Below are positions 39,801 to 47,159 of a DNA stretch of 64,000 nt, piece by piece. Origin of the DNA: Macrotis lagotis. Taxonomy: Eukaryota; Chordata; Mammalia; Peramelemorphia; Peramelidae. The position numbers and the translations under genes are program-made. The notes below the pieces were generated by a model. That model saw only the letters and a list, made by a program, of their open reading frames with translations, did no database searches and had not been told where the DNA came from. Within the stretch, counting starts at the first letter, position 1. Each line of letters begins with the position of its first letter. The stretch lies in the NCBI RefSeq assembly GCF_037893015.1, contig NC_133665.1, positions 196,514,714 to 196,578,713 of the forward strand. The letters run 5' to 3'.

Positions 39801-42800
39801 ATTTCACACTGCATAGTCCTGAAGACATCATAATCTCAGCACATCCAAAACTTTGTTCCTCAATTTCCCCCTGTCTCCAAATTGCCCAATTTCTACGGAA
39901 GAAACCCTATCATCCCTCCAGTCTCCCAGATCTGTAACCTCAACATTAGCTTGGACTCCTCATTTGTCTTCACCCCACATATTCAAACCATTGCCAAATC
40001 TTAACACTTCTAACTTCACAGCATACCATCTTACACCCAGTCCTTTTCACAGATAAAATTACAAGTCTAATTTTTTTTGGAGAATCTGAGACAAATTAAA
40101 ATAGCAAAAACGTTCATTTGTTCCTAGAGGCAACAGAAAGTTTTGATCAGGGGAGTGGTCTGGTCAAAGTATCTATGCTTTAAGATAGCAAAAGTAGAGG
40201 AAATATAGGAGAAAATTGAAGCTTGAGATAATAAACAAAAGCTCATATCTTAGGTATTTGCAGTATTATGAAGATTAAAATAAAAGAACTTCCCAGAGAG
40301 AAATAAATATTCCAATACTCCTATATTCATATGACAATATGGGCATGTGGTGCAGAGGAAAAAGCATGAGCCCTGGAGTCAGGAGGACCCAAGTTCAAAT
40401 GTGACCTCAGACTCTTGGGCAAGTCACTTAACTCTGACTGCCTGGCATCCAGGGCCAACTCCAGTTGTTCTGATTCATGTCTGCCCACTGGACCCAGACA
40501 ATTCTAGAAGAGAAAGTAAGGCTGGGGACTTAGCACAGCACCCTCTCATTCCAATCCAATTCACTTGCTTGTCATGGCATCACCTCCCTGATGTCATGGT
40601 CTTCTTCAAGGAGGAACAAACATCATGTGAAAATCAAGTGTCAAGTGTGTTAGACCCAGAGGAGACAAACACACAAAAAAGGAATACACCCTTCCCTCCC
40701 AAACCTTACATTCAACCAGAGTAGACACCAAGTAGAAAAGTAGACATAAACAAAAGAAAAATAATTTGAGGGTGAGAGGTGGGCCCTTCTGGCCTCTTGG
40801 AAAAAGAAATTGGCTCTAAAACCATCCTTTTAGTAAACCAGACAGTCTAAGACTGGAGAGAGGGGACACTGAGGCAGGGAGACTGCTGCAATAGTTCAGG
40901 CAACATATAAGGCCCTAAAATGACATAGTCCATAGTGATCCCCAGGAGGCTAGCCCCCATGTTGTGACTAGGGAAAAGGTATGTTGTGAATAATCCTTGG
41001 CAACTCATCTGACATATGTTGGGAAGTGGGCTCCCCAAGACCATGGACCCAAGTGACTAGAGAATAGTGGTATCCTCAACAAAGACAAGAAGGTTCAAGA
41101 GAGAGATGATTGTGGAGAAAAGATAATGGTCCCTAAGGGGCGGCTATGTGGCACAGTGGATAGAGCACTGGCCCTGGAGTCAGGAGTATCTGAGTTCAAA
41201 TCTGGCCTCAGACACTTAATAATTACCTAGCCGTGTAGCCTTGGACAAGCCACTTAACCCCATTGCCTTGCCAAAAAAACTAAAAAAAAAAATAAAATGA
41301 AATAAAAAAAGATAATGGTTCCTTCTGGACATACAGAACATGAAATTAAAACGTCCCATCCACAAAACTTGGAGAACAGGAGAGAACCTGGGGCTGCATA
41401 TATCCAGAACCGAAACAAGGGGAGGGAAGAAGGAAAAAGAACCAAGAAAGAAGAAAACCCAGAGAGTAGAGAATGAAGGAGAAAGCATACCTTAAGTAAA
41501 TACCATGTGCTGAGAGAAAAGCAAAATAGGCCCTGCCATTACAAAGAGAAGTCCTCAGGAAAAGGAAAGCTGGTGTGAGGCCACTTTCATTGTCTCATCC
41601 ACTAAACCCTCTGTTGGGGTCGAGAGATTTTCTTGATCTTGAGGAGCTGAGGTTCTAGAGAAATTATCCAGAGGACAGACTGGTTGTCAAGAGGGTCAAA
41701 TACTGAATACTGCAAAGAAAAAGAGTAGGATGAGGACTGATGTGGCCATTAAGAGAACCCAGGTAACTTTGGAGAAACATGTAACAAGCTACCCAGCTTC
41801 TTCTGTCAAAGTCAGGCTGGAAAACCAAGGTGGATAAAAGAGGAGAAAGGTCAATGGATGCCAAAATATGCAAAGCCTGGAGAAGTGCCAGAGACTAGAA
41901 GTGCGATGGACTAGGAGGTGGCAAGGCAGTTAAGAGTAATGCTGATCAGGGCAGCTAGGTAGTGCAGGGAATAGGACACTGGTCCTGGAGTCAGGAGGGC
42001 CTGAGTTCAAATCTCTGCCTCAGGCACTTAATAACTGCCTAGCTATGTGACCTTGGGCAAGTCACTTAAGCCTTAAATAAAAAAAAATTTTAAATTCTAA
42101 AAAAAAGTAGTGCTAATCATGAAGCAGAACATTAGATACACTAACATTAGGGGCTGATGTCAACCAAGATGGACTTGCTCATGTCAGTGTCACAACAGTC
42201 AAAGACAATTTTAAGGGACTTGTAATGGAAAATACCATTTGTATCAGAAAAGAAACTGTGAAGTTGAAATGAAGACCAAAGTTTATTATTTTCAATTTTT
42301 AAAATCTGTCTTCTGTACTGTGTCATTTTGTTCTAATGGTTTTTTTTTTCCTTTTGGATCTGATTTTTCTCTCACAATACTCAGTATCCATGTTTAGCAT
42401 AGTTACAAATGCAAAGCCTTCATCAGATTGCTTTCTGTTAGGGAGGAGGAGGGAGGGAAGGGGGGGAAAGAAAAACTGTAAAACTCAAAACCTTGCCAAA
42501 AAAAAATTGGTAAAAACTACCTTTGTATGTAGAGTAGTGCTATTCATGAAACATCATCATTCAAAGACTCAACTCTGTGGGTGACTCCTTGAGTGGTGAG
42601 TAGAACCCCATGTGAAATAAGGCCAAGAAGGCAGTCAGAACAGGTGGGCAAGCCTGGCTGGTCAGACAGCCTAAGGCTTGATGTGGCCCTTCCACACTTA
42701 AACACATCACCTAAGGAAGATGTCACACAGCTTCCTGCCTAAGCCAGGTCCCAGCCCATTCCTGCTCTCACCAGGGACTGTCCCCCAGATTTGAAGAAGG

Positions 42801-43337
42801 CCTTTTCCAGAGTCTCCCACTGCCTGCATTCACAGAGTTGAGCAGAGGGGCTCCCAGGTCAGCTAATCCTCTACATAGTTAGCAAATGATGACATATTTA
42901 AAGTGGACAGCTAGGAAGAGCACTGGTCTTGGGAGTTGGGAGAGAGGGAGTTTGAATTTAGGCTCAGAAACTTAACTAGCTGCATGACCTTGGGCAAGTC
43001 ACTTAGATAGTCCTGACTCATATCTGGTCCCTAGACCCTGATGGCTCTGGAGGAGAAAGTGAAGTTGGTGACACAGCTCAGCCCCTCTCACTCCAATCCA
43101 ATTCACGTGATTGTCATGGCAGTGTCTCTCTGAGTCATCTTCTTTGAGAATGAAGGACAAACATGAATTAAATGAAAGAATCAAGGATGGGGGTGGCTAG
43201 GTGGCACAGTGGATAAAGCACCGGCCCTGGAGTCAGGAGGACCTGGGTTCAAATCTGATCTCAGATACTTAATATATTATTACCTAGCTGTGTGGCCTTG
43301 GCCAAGCCACTTAACCCCATTTGCCTTGCAAAAATCT

Positions 43338-43376
<39 letters not shown>

Positions 43377-44827
43377 ATCAAGGATGGCTTCCAGGTCTGG
43401 TGTGAATGCTCCATGTGGGGTTAAATTAAAGAAAAACACAAGATGAGAAGATGTAAAATGACTGAGATCTTCACAGAAGGAAGACCCATAAGGGAGATTA
43501 TAGGTGAAAAGAAGCCTTTCCAAAAGTAACCAGATCTCCAAGGAAAAAGGGTTTTCTCCTTTCCTGTTCCTGAAGCGGTTCAAGGTCAGTCTGGATGGGG
43601 TCTGGGTAGGACAAAACAAGGAGGAGTCCAGAAAGGCCCAGGATGAGTCCTTCTCTTCCTGGGTTAGCGTGCAGGTGCCAGAGTGAACAACAAAGGTCAT
43701 CAACACAAAGGAGCCTGGAATCGAGATTTCAAAGGAAGTCTCTAGGAAATGAGGCCAAATTGCTGACCAGACTATGGTCTTTTCATAGTCTCAAGCGAAA
43801 CACTGAAGAAGTAAGTTAGTAATATGTCCCATGGGGTCTCTTAATGGACCACCCCCAGGGAAACACGGCCCATCAGAGAGGAACAGGAGTTTGCTCTGGG
43901 GCTTCTGGCGAAGTCCTAGCTTCAAAATTAAAGGCAGCACCAAGGATCCTAGGGATCAGATTGCATTCACCCCCCAAGACGGTTCCCAACAACAGCGAGG
44001 TCCCGCTCGGCAGAGCTGATCAGAGACAAGTGCAGAGAGCCAGCTGCCATCCACATCGCAGGCTCCCCCGCATGGGCATTACTAGGCAGTCCTGGCATCA
44101 AAGGGAAGCCTCGCGGCACCTCTCTTGCCCCTTGCCCTCCTCCACACCAGCCCTGCACTCAGGTCAAAGACAACTAACTGTGAGTCACCGTCACCCCCAT
44201 CCTGGCAGGCAGCCGCCTACCCCCACCCCGGCGCCTGTCCCCTGGGGCCCAACAGCCTTCGGGGCCCAGGCCCGGCCGCGTCCGCCGGATGCGATCCGAC
44301 CTTCCCTGGGCCCCGCCCCCCCCCGCCCCCCGCCCCCCACTCCCTTCTATCAGATTCCAGAGGCCCGGGTGCCCCCCGGGGCCGGGGTCGCCGGGGGTTA
44401 GGCTCCACCCGACACCAGGCTGGGCCGCAGGCGGGCCCGGCCCCCCGAGGAGCCCCGCCCGCCCGGCTGCGGAGAGCGGGGTGCGGCCCAGGAATGCGGA
44501 GGGCGGCGGCGGCCCGCGGGGGCCGGGGCCGGGGCCGGGGCCGGGGCCGGGGCCGGGGCCGGGGCCGGGGCCGGGGCGGGCTCCCCTCCCCCCGCCCGGC
44601 GGCCCCCGCCCCCCTCACCGCAGCAGCGTGTCCAGCGCCGCGTCGTGGCGGTCCAGCGGGCGGCCCAGCGCGGCCCGGCGCAGGCGGTTCAGCTCCTCCG
44701 CGGCCTTGCCGAACTGCGCCGCGTCCTCGCCGCCCGCGGGGTACGTCTGCTGGATGAACTTGCTCAGCGGCCGCGCCACGTCCACCTCGGCCGCCTTCTT
44801 CAGCTGCACCGTCACGAACGTCGCCAT
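15565..44827 (-). CDS. PDCD6IP: PDCD6IP (ALIX/AIP1), complete 18-exon coding gene, 872 aa
   Basis: ALIX is a cytosolic ESCRT adaptor in multivesicular-body sorting, cytokinetic abscission, membrane repair, exosome formation and virus budding. I joined 18 exons by hand. Every junction has GT/AG ends, and the exon lengths sum to 2619 bp with matching phases: 872 codons plus stop (human 868 aa). Residues about 1-360 form the Bro1 domain, with the CHMP4-patch residues Ile212 and Leu216 and the Src-site Tyr319 at human numbering. Residues about 360-705 form the coiled V domain, with Phe676 of the YPXnL pocket. The tail from about 706 is Pro-rich, with PSAP (717-720, TSG101), PTPAPR (740-745, CD2AP/CIN85), RPPPP from Arg757 (endophilin) and the [15 protein letters not shown]-2 site. 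The four extra residues relative to human lie in the tail. The start has Kozak context gtcgcgATGg inside a CpG island. An in-frame TGA at 44849-44851 rules out an N-terminal extension. The gene is divergent from CLASP2. Confidence 0.97.
15884..16083 (-). CDS. PDCD6IP: PDCD6IP exon 17, residues 749-815
   Basis: A 200-bp exon encoding [20 protein letters not shown], a Ser/Thr/Pro-rich linker, and [13 protein letters not shown]. It holds the endophilin-type Arg757 motif and most of the ALG-2-binding motif. The linker is the least conserved part against human. Confidence 0.95.
16366..16489 (-). CDS. PDCD6IP: PDCD6IP exon 16, residues 707-748
   Basis: A 124-bp exon encoding [20 protein letters not shown] and [11 protein letters not shown]. 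It carries the TSG101 PSAP motif (717-720) and the PTPAPR SH3-ligand motif (740-745). Start of the proline-rich tail. Confidence 0.96.
17370..17727. repeat. Imperfect CA/TG-rich low-complexity stretch
   Basis: About 360 bp of degenerate cacat/cacac text with few non-CA words. Pseudo-frames rich in His/Thr here are not coding. Confidence 0.85.
17728..17768. repeat. (CA)20 microsatellite in intron 15
   Basis: Perfect CA tract. On the PDCD6IP strand it is (TG)n, beginning at intron nucleotide 28 after the exon 15 donor. It is the end of a longer imperfect CA-rich stretch from about 17370. Confidence 0.95.
17796..17890 (-). CDS. PDCD6IP: PDCD6IP exon 15, residues 676-707
   Basis: A 95-bp exon beginning [20 protein letters not shown]. 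Phe676, the residue that reads viral YPXnL late domains, is its first codon. The donor is AA|gtatgt. A (TG)20 tract starts 28 nt into the intron. Confidence 0.96.
18351..18485 (-). CDS. PDCD6IP: PDCD6IP exon 14, residues 631-675
   Basis: A 135-bp in-phase exon encoding [20 protein letters not shown] and [17 protein letters not shown] domain, almost identical to human. Confidence 0.97.
19077..19325 (-). CDS. PDCD6IP: PDCD6IP exon 13, residues 548-630
   Basis: The longest coding exon, 249 bp and in phase. It begins [20 protein letters not shown] and ends [16 protein letters not shown]. Highly charged V-domain helices. Confidence 0.97.
19737..19880 (-). mobile_element. tRNA-derived SINE, reverse (intron 12)
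   Basis: tttgcaaggcaatgggatta to cactgcgccacctaactgcc. Perfect 15-bp duplication ttggcttttctttct at 19722-19736 and 19881-19895. Confidence 0.9.
20975..21144 (-). CDS. PDCD6IP: PDCD6IP exon 12, residues 491-547
   Basis: A 170-bp exon after ctcttcag. It encodes [20 protein letters not shown] and [21 protein letters not shown] domain. The donor is gtgagg. Confidence 0.97.
21862..21973 (-). CDS. PDCD6IP: PDCD6IP exon 11, residues 454-491
   Basis: A 112-bp exon encoding [20 protein letters not shown] then [17 protein letters not shown]. It ends with one base of the codon for Glu491. V domain. Confidence 0.96.
23050..23345 (+). mobile_element. L1 LINE fragment (ORF2 end / 3' region)
   Basis: aacatttatagcagcaactt, gcaaagaattgggaattgag and gggatgcccattaatcaagg match the L1 block that in human reads 'tttattgcagcactattcac'. 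Intron 10 of PDCD6IP. Confidence 0.65.
23560..23890 (+). mobile_element. CR1/L3-like LINE relic (weak)
   Basis: gtgcagaggagggtagccag early, and gagctccctgtccttggagg then gcttcaagcaaggcctgggc late, resemble the CR1/L3 3' end. Diverged. The middle is G-rich. Confidence 0.35.
24095..24272 (-). CDS. PDCD6IP: PDCD6IP exon 10, residues 394-453
   Basis: A 178-bp exon after ccttgtag. It encodes [20 protein letters not shown] and [18 protein letters not shown] in the V domain, ending before gtgagt. Confidence 0.97.
24800..25640. other. Purine-rich intronic stretch, intron 9
   Basis: Long G/A-biased run on the plus strand with a G-run at about 25425-25438. Possibly an old LINE antisense relic. Not assigned. 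No exon-like segment. Confidence 0.4.
25771..25894 (-). CDS. PDCD6IP: PDCD6IP exon 9, residues 353-394
   Basis: A 124-bp exon encoding [20 protein letters not shown] then [20 protein letters not shown]. It crosses from the Bro1 domain into the V domain. Both ends are split codons (Asp353, Gly394). Confidence 0.96.
26735..26957 (-). CDS. PDCD6IP: PDCD6IP exon 8, residues 279-353
   Basis: A 223-bp exon encoding [16 protein letters not shown] and [20 protein letters not shown]. Tyr319, the Src target in human ALIX, is kept in FIYHD. End of the Bro1 core. Confidence 0.97.
27581..27697 (-). CDS. PDCD6IP: PDCD6IP exon 7, residues 240-278
   Basis: A 117-bp in-phase exon encoding [20 protein letters not shown] and then [11 protein letters not shown]. 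Its donor gtgagc is followed by a run of 13 G on the gene strand that starts at intron nucleotide 17. Confidence 0.97.
28072..28152. repeat. Imperfect (ACACAG/CA)n microsatellite, intron 6
   Basis: cacacagacacacaccaaca-type repeats, interrupted throughout. Confidence 0.85.
29200..29735 (+). mobile_element. L1 3'-end relic split by a reverse SINE
   Basis: Left part: atcaaccttaatggacttgc, gtatccagagaaaaaactgt. Right part: the G-rich tract (gtgggggtggggggaggga) and gaaactcaaaataaataaaa end. The SINE sits at 29333-29501. Confidence 0.65.
29333..29501 (-). mobile_element. tRNA-derived SINE nested in L1
   Basis: ggtttttgcaaggcaaatgg to caccacctagccacccc. Duplication actattac at 29325-29332 and 29502-29509. 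It contains a short internal duplication of tgctctatccactg. Confidence 0.9.
29942..30042 (-). CDS. PDCD6IP: PDCD6IP exon 6, residues 206-239
   Basis: A 101-bp exon after catttcag. It encodes [20 protein letters not shown] and then [11 protein letters not shown]. Ile212 and Leu216, the CHMP4-binding patch in human ALIX, are both present. Confidence 0.97.
30907..31060 (-). CDS. PDCD6IP: PDCD6IP exon 5, residues 155-206
   Basis: A 154-bp exon after ttttgcag. It encodes [20 protein letters not shown] and later [19 protein letters not shown]. It ends with one base of the split codon for Asp206. Bro1 domain. Confidence 0.97.
32230..33015 (+). mobile_element. L2 LINE relic carrying a CA microsatellite (intron 4)
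   Basis: attactacaagggtctcgta, ctggtttccctgccagaagt, actaaatccaagctcctgtg and gcaagcagagactgtcgccc occur in L2 order. Antisense to PDCD6IP. Confidence 0.65.
32907..32953. repeat. (CA)n microsatellite, about 23 units
   Basis: Perfect CA tract, followed by a short cgcgcgcg stretch (alternating purine-pyrimidine, Z-DNA-prone). Confidence 0.95.
33610..33824 (+). mobile_element. tRNA-derived SINE with expanded GATA tail, nested in L1
   Basis: ggggtggctatgtggtgcag to ccttgcaaaaacctaataaa, then AGAT repeats. Perfect 14-bp duplication aaagagacagtttc at 33596-33609 and 33825-33838. Confidence 0.93.
33760..33817. repeat. (AGAT)n microsatellite in a SINE tail
   Basis: About 14 units with two interruptions near 33771-33781. 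Likely grew from the SINE poly(A) tail. Confidence 0.95.
35593..35720 (-). CDS. PDCD6IP: PDCD6IP exon 4, residues 112-154
   Basis: A 128-bp exon after an aaacag acceptor. It encodes [20 protein letters not shown] and then [17 protein letters not shown], ending before gtagga. Thr replaces the human Ser in the GYEKSC stretch. Bro1 domain. Confidence 0.97.
35800..36400 (+). mobile_element. CR1/L3-like LINE relic with reverse-transcriptase remnant (intron 3)
   Basis: acaatttgcagatgacccaa at about 36008 encodes Gln-Phe-Ala-Asp-Asp-Pro-Lys. This is the FADD catalytic motif followed by the usual Lys-Leu. Upstream text (gagatctgccattagcccca-like) and downstream gcaagtgtaaggtgatacag also fit CR1/L3. 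Confidence 0.5.
38070..38139 (-). CDS. PDCD6IP: PDCD6IP exon 3, residues 89-112
   Basis: A 70-bp exon encoding [19 protein letters not shown] then SVKL, followed by gtaggt. Ala112 is completed by exon 4. Bro1 domain. Confidence 0.96.
38919..38973 (-). CDS. PDCD6IP: PDCD6IP exon 2, residues 70-88
   Basis: A 55-bp exon flanked by tttttag and gtaaag. It encodes [18 protein letters not shown], identical to human as I recall it. Part of the Bro1 domain. Confidence 0.96.
39820..40060 (+). mobile_element. L2 LINE relic (intron 1)
   Basis: cacatccaaaactttgttcc, tgtaacctcaacattagctt, ggactcctcatttgtcttca and cacatattcaaaccattgcc match the L2 ORF2 end. Confidence 0.6.
40336..40645 (+). mobile_element. 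Marsupial SINE with RTE-like tail
   Basis: tRNA-like head (tggtgcagaggaaaaagcat), then actggacccagacaattcta and catggcatcacctccctgat, tgtcatggtcttcttcaagg, aggaacaaacatcatg end. Confidence 0.75.
41137..41309 (+). mobile_element. tRNA-derived SINE
   Basis: ggggcggctatgtggcacag to ccccattgccttgccaaaa, A-rich tail. Duplication agataatggt at 41121-41130 and 41310-41319. Confidence 0.92.
41949..42105 (+). mobile_element. tRNA-derived SINE, diverged
   Basis: gggcagctaggtagtgcagg to ttgggcaagtcacttaagcc. Flanks agtaatgctgatca and agtagtgctaatca form an imperfect 14-bp duplication, so it is older. Confidence 0.85.
42140..42535 (+). mobile_element. L1 3'-end relic
   Basis: agatggacttgctcatgtca, aatggaaaataccatttgta, the G-rich tract at about 42438-42470 and gtaaaactcaaaaccttgcc. 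Same family as 29200-29735. Confidence 0.65.
42900..43172 (+). mobile_element. Marsupial SINE with RTE-like tail
   Basis: gacagctaggaagagcactg head, ctggtccctagaccctgatg, ccaatccaattcacgtgatt and gagaatgaaggacaaacatg end. Confidence 0.75.
43191..43371 (+). mobile_element. tRNA-derived SINE with GA-repeat tail
   Basis: gggtggctaggtggcacagt to ccatttgccttgcaaaaatc, then (GA)n at 43344-43371. Perfect 16-bp duplication aaagaatcaaggatgg at 43175-43190 and 43372-43387, directly after the preceding SINE. Confidence 0.93.
44519..44572 (+). repeat. (GGGGCC)9 hexanucleotide repeat at the start of PDCD6IP intron 1
   Basis: Nine perfect GGGGCC units on the plus strand plus a partial tenth. On the PDCD6IP strand it reads GGCCCC, and it starts 47 nt after the exon 1 donor. 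The motif has G-quadruplex (plus strand) and i-motif (minus strand) potential. Confidence 0.97.
44619..44827 (-). CDS. PDCD6IP: PDCD6IP exon 1 (coding part), residues 1-70
   Basis: Opens with [16 protein letters not shown] and contains [13 protein letters not shown] and GRPLDRH, matching the start of the human Bro1 domain. It ends CTGCTGCG before gtgagg, so Arg70 is split (phase 2). Several changes from human are Lys-to-Arg or Ser-to-Ala, as expected in very GC-rich DNA. Confidence 0.97.
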
Positions 44828-44855
44828 CGCGACGACACCGAGCGGCCGTCAGCCA

Positions 44856-44888
<33 letters not shown>
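44856..44888 (-). repeat. (GGC)11 trinucleotide repeat in the PDCD6IP 5'UTR
   Basis: Eleven uninterrupted GCC units on the plus strand, GGC on the gene strand. The repeat lies 29-61 nt before the ATG. Its GGC (glycine) frame is open through and past the start codon. The ATG frame is closed by TGA at 44849-44851. Confidence 0.95.
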
Positions 44889-45196
44889 CACTCCCCGGCC
44901 GTCACTCAGCCCCGCACTTCCGCTCTCGGTCCCGCGCGAGCGCGCGCGGCGACTGCGTCCGGGCGGCCCGGCACAGCTCCGCGCGCATGCGCCCGTGGTC
45001 GGCCGGCTTCGGCCCCGCCTCTCCGCGAGGCCACGACCGAGGGGAGGGTGGAGCCCCGAGAAGACGCGCCTGCGCAGACACCTCTCCGCCCTTCCTTGCC
45101 CCTCCATGCGGAAGTATGCGAGGGCGCCGGACGGAGGAGCTGGGAAACCAGCAGGGGAAAGGACGCGGATGCGCATGTGCGAGCACTCTCTCTCCG

Positions 45197-45214
45197 CCCC
45201 CCCCCCCCCCCCCC
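45197..45214. repeat. Poly-C run of 18 upstream of PDCD6IP
   Basis: Uninterrupted C18 on the plus strand inside the CpG island. Length is likely to be uncertain in sequencing. Confidence 0.9.
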
Positions 45215-46194
45215 GTTCACTGAACCTCCGAGCTTCGAAGGACTGACGACAGAGCGCGTGCGCGGACTCCTCCGCAGCCCGGAACCCCCGGAACCCCGGG
45301 AAGAGCGGCCCCCAATGCGCTTGCGCAAATTCTTAACCCTTCAGCGTCCCAAATTCCGCGGAAGAGTCCTTGAAAATGACCCCGCTTCCGGGTCCGAGGG
45401 GCACATTTGAACCCAGGACTCCGAGTCCTAGTTAGGTCTCTGCCCCGCACCCTGCAGAACACCTTTCCTGAGGAGGGTCCGGGTGCCCGCGCCGGGCCGC
45501 CCGGGGCAGCCGACAGGAGAGGCGGCCCCCCACCCGGCAGAGACCCCGCCCCGGGGACTTGTTCCCCAGGACCCCGAGCTCCCGGAGCGGGGCCCCCTGG
45601 CCCTGCGGCTGCGCCCACGGAGGGAAGCGGCTCCGGGAGTCAGGCCTGGGGGGCCTGGGGGGCCCGGCCCGGCTTCACACACTTGGAGGACGGCGCCGGG
45701 TGGGCCCTGAAGGACGAGAGAAAACGGGGCGGCGGGGCCCCGGCACGCGAGGGGCAGCGGCCCCCGAGGCGCCAGCGGCCCAGGCCAGGCCCTCGCTGAG
45801 CCGCCAGGGGCGTGGGAAAGGAGCCGGGCAGCGCCCCGGTGTGGCTCGGATTCCTGGCAGAACTCGAGACTGGCCAGCAGGGCCCTGTCCAGACCAGGGT
45901 GCCCACGCCGAGGGCCATGAATGCAGTCTTGGCCCAGTGATAATCCACCCGGAAGAGGCTGCAGACCCTGCTTCCCGGTGAATCATGAGGCCGTAGAGCG
46001 GAGCGTGCCTTGGAGAAACGCTGGGTCCTGTGTGGACGCCCTGCTACTGCTTCTGCTTGATTTGCCACTTGGGGCCACGGTGAGAGAAGAAAGTTAACCT
46101 GCTTCTCTCACCCTCCCTCCCTCTCCTCCCTTCCTCTCACTTTCTTTTTTCTCCATCTCCCTTACTCTCTCCTTCCCCTCTTCTCTCTCAATTA

Positions 46195-46368
46195 TTTTTG
46201 CTTATTTCATGAACTATTTCCCAGTTTCATGTAAAAAGAAATTTAGCAATCTTTATTCTTAATTTTGAATGCCAAATTCTCTCCCTCCCTCTGAGAAGAC
46301 AAACAATTTGATTTCAATTATATACCAGGTCAGGCCAAACCTATTTCCATATTCAACAAAGTTGCAAA

Positions 46369-46372
<4 letters not shown>
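46195..46372 (-). mobile_element. L1 3'-end fragment, reverse
   Basis: gaatgccaaattctctccct, gagaagacaaacaatttgat and ttccatattcaacaaagttg are the complement of the marsupial L1 3' region. Confidence 0.5.

Positions 46373-46375
<3 letters not shown>

Positions 46376-46434
<59 letters not shown>
46376..46434. repeat. (CA)15(GA)14 compound microsatellite
   Basis: A CA tract to about 46405 followed directly by GA to about 46434. Confidence 0.95.
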
Positions 46435-46437
<3 letters not shown>

Positions 46438-46589
46438 TGATAAAACTCTTGCTTCTAGCTGCAGTTAGAGTTCCTCAGTTCTCTTTCTGGAAGTAGGGAG
46501 CACCTTTCATCATGAGTCCTGTGGAAGTGGGTACGTGGATAGTAAAAATAGAAGTATAAGATAAAAGAATCACAAAGGGAGAAAAATCC

Positions 46590-47150
46590 TTCTAAAAAAC
46601 AACTGACATCTTTAGTGAAATCCAAGCTGAATAGGAGACTGTATAAGACTGATGCCCTTGGGCACCTCACACTGACCTCTGCCCTGGTCAGACCTCCTCT
46701 GAAGGGTCTTGTTCAGGTCTGGAGTGCTGTAGTATACAGAACACCACACCTGGGGTCAGAAGACCTGAATTCAAATTTGACCTCAGACACTCCCTAGCTG
46801 TGTAACCCTAGGCAGGTCCCTTAACCTCTGCCTTCCTCAGTTTTCTCAACTGTAAAATGGGAATTGTCATAGCACTCACCTCCCAGGGTGGTTGTGTGAG
46901 GATCCAACAAGATCATCTTTAAAAAGGTTTCAGCACATGCAAAGAATAGAGTCAGGGCTCTAGAAATGTTTATTATGATTAGTCATTTTTTTCTGGCCAC
47001 AATGGCATCAACTCATTGATAAGAGTAACCAGGAGACAGTCCACGACTTTGTAGGAGAGTCATGGAGGACTGAGACAGCTGTCTTCTAGTATCTGAAGCT
47101 CTGTGTTGGGGTGTCATTGCTGACCATTCAGCTCCCCTTCCCCAGGGGAG
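46590..47150 (+). mobile_element. CR1/L3-like LINE relic, split by a MIR/core SINE
   Basis: gacctctgccctggtcagac, ctcctctgaagggtcttgtt and caggtctggagtgctgtagt match the CR1/L3 passage 'tctgccctggtcagaccaca'. gagtcatggaggactgagac follows after the SINE. Confidence 0.5.
46741..46985 (+). mobile_element. MIR/core-SINE copy
   Basis: ggtcagaagacctgaattca, cctcagttttctcaactgta, aaatgggaattgtcatagca and cacctcccagggtggttgtg are the MIR core in order. Confidence 0.8.
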
Positions 47151-47159
47151 TTGGGATCA

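Larger units (their letters stand above)
44190..45740. promoter_or_regulatory. CpG island over PDCD6IP promoter, 5'UTR and exon 1
   Basis: Dense CpG and very high GC. Motifs include the NRF1-type palindrome gcgcatgcgc at 44983-44992, related tgcgcatgtgcg at about 45173, and ETS-type acttccg at 44916-44922 with further ETS cores near 45107 and 45385. No TATA box is seen near the start, which fits a dispersed housekeeping promoter. The transcription start is inferred at about 44.9-45.0 kb. Confidence 0.8.

Noticed and set aside
44289-45410. 373-codon plus-strand frame with Gly-Pro and poly-Ala runs
   Set aside because: Antisense to PDCD6IP exon 1; composition comes from the GGGGCC and GCC repeats. 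Kept only as context for the repeat findings.
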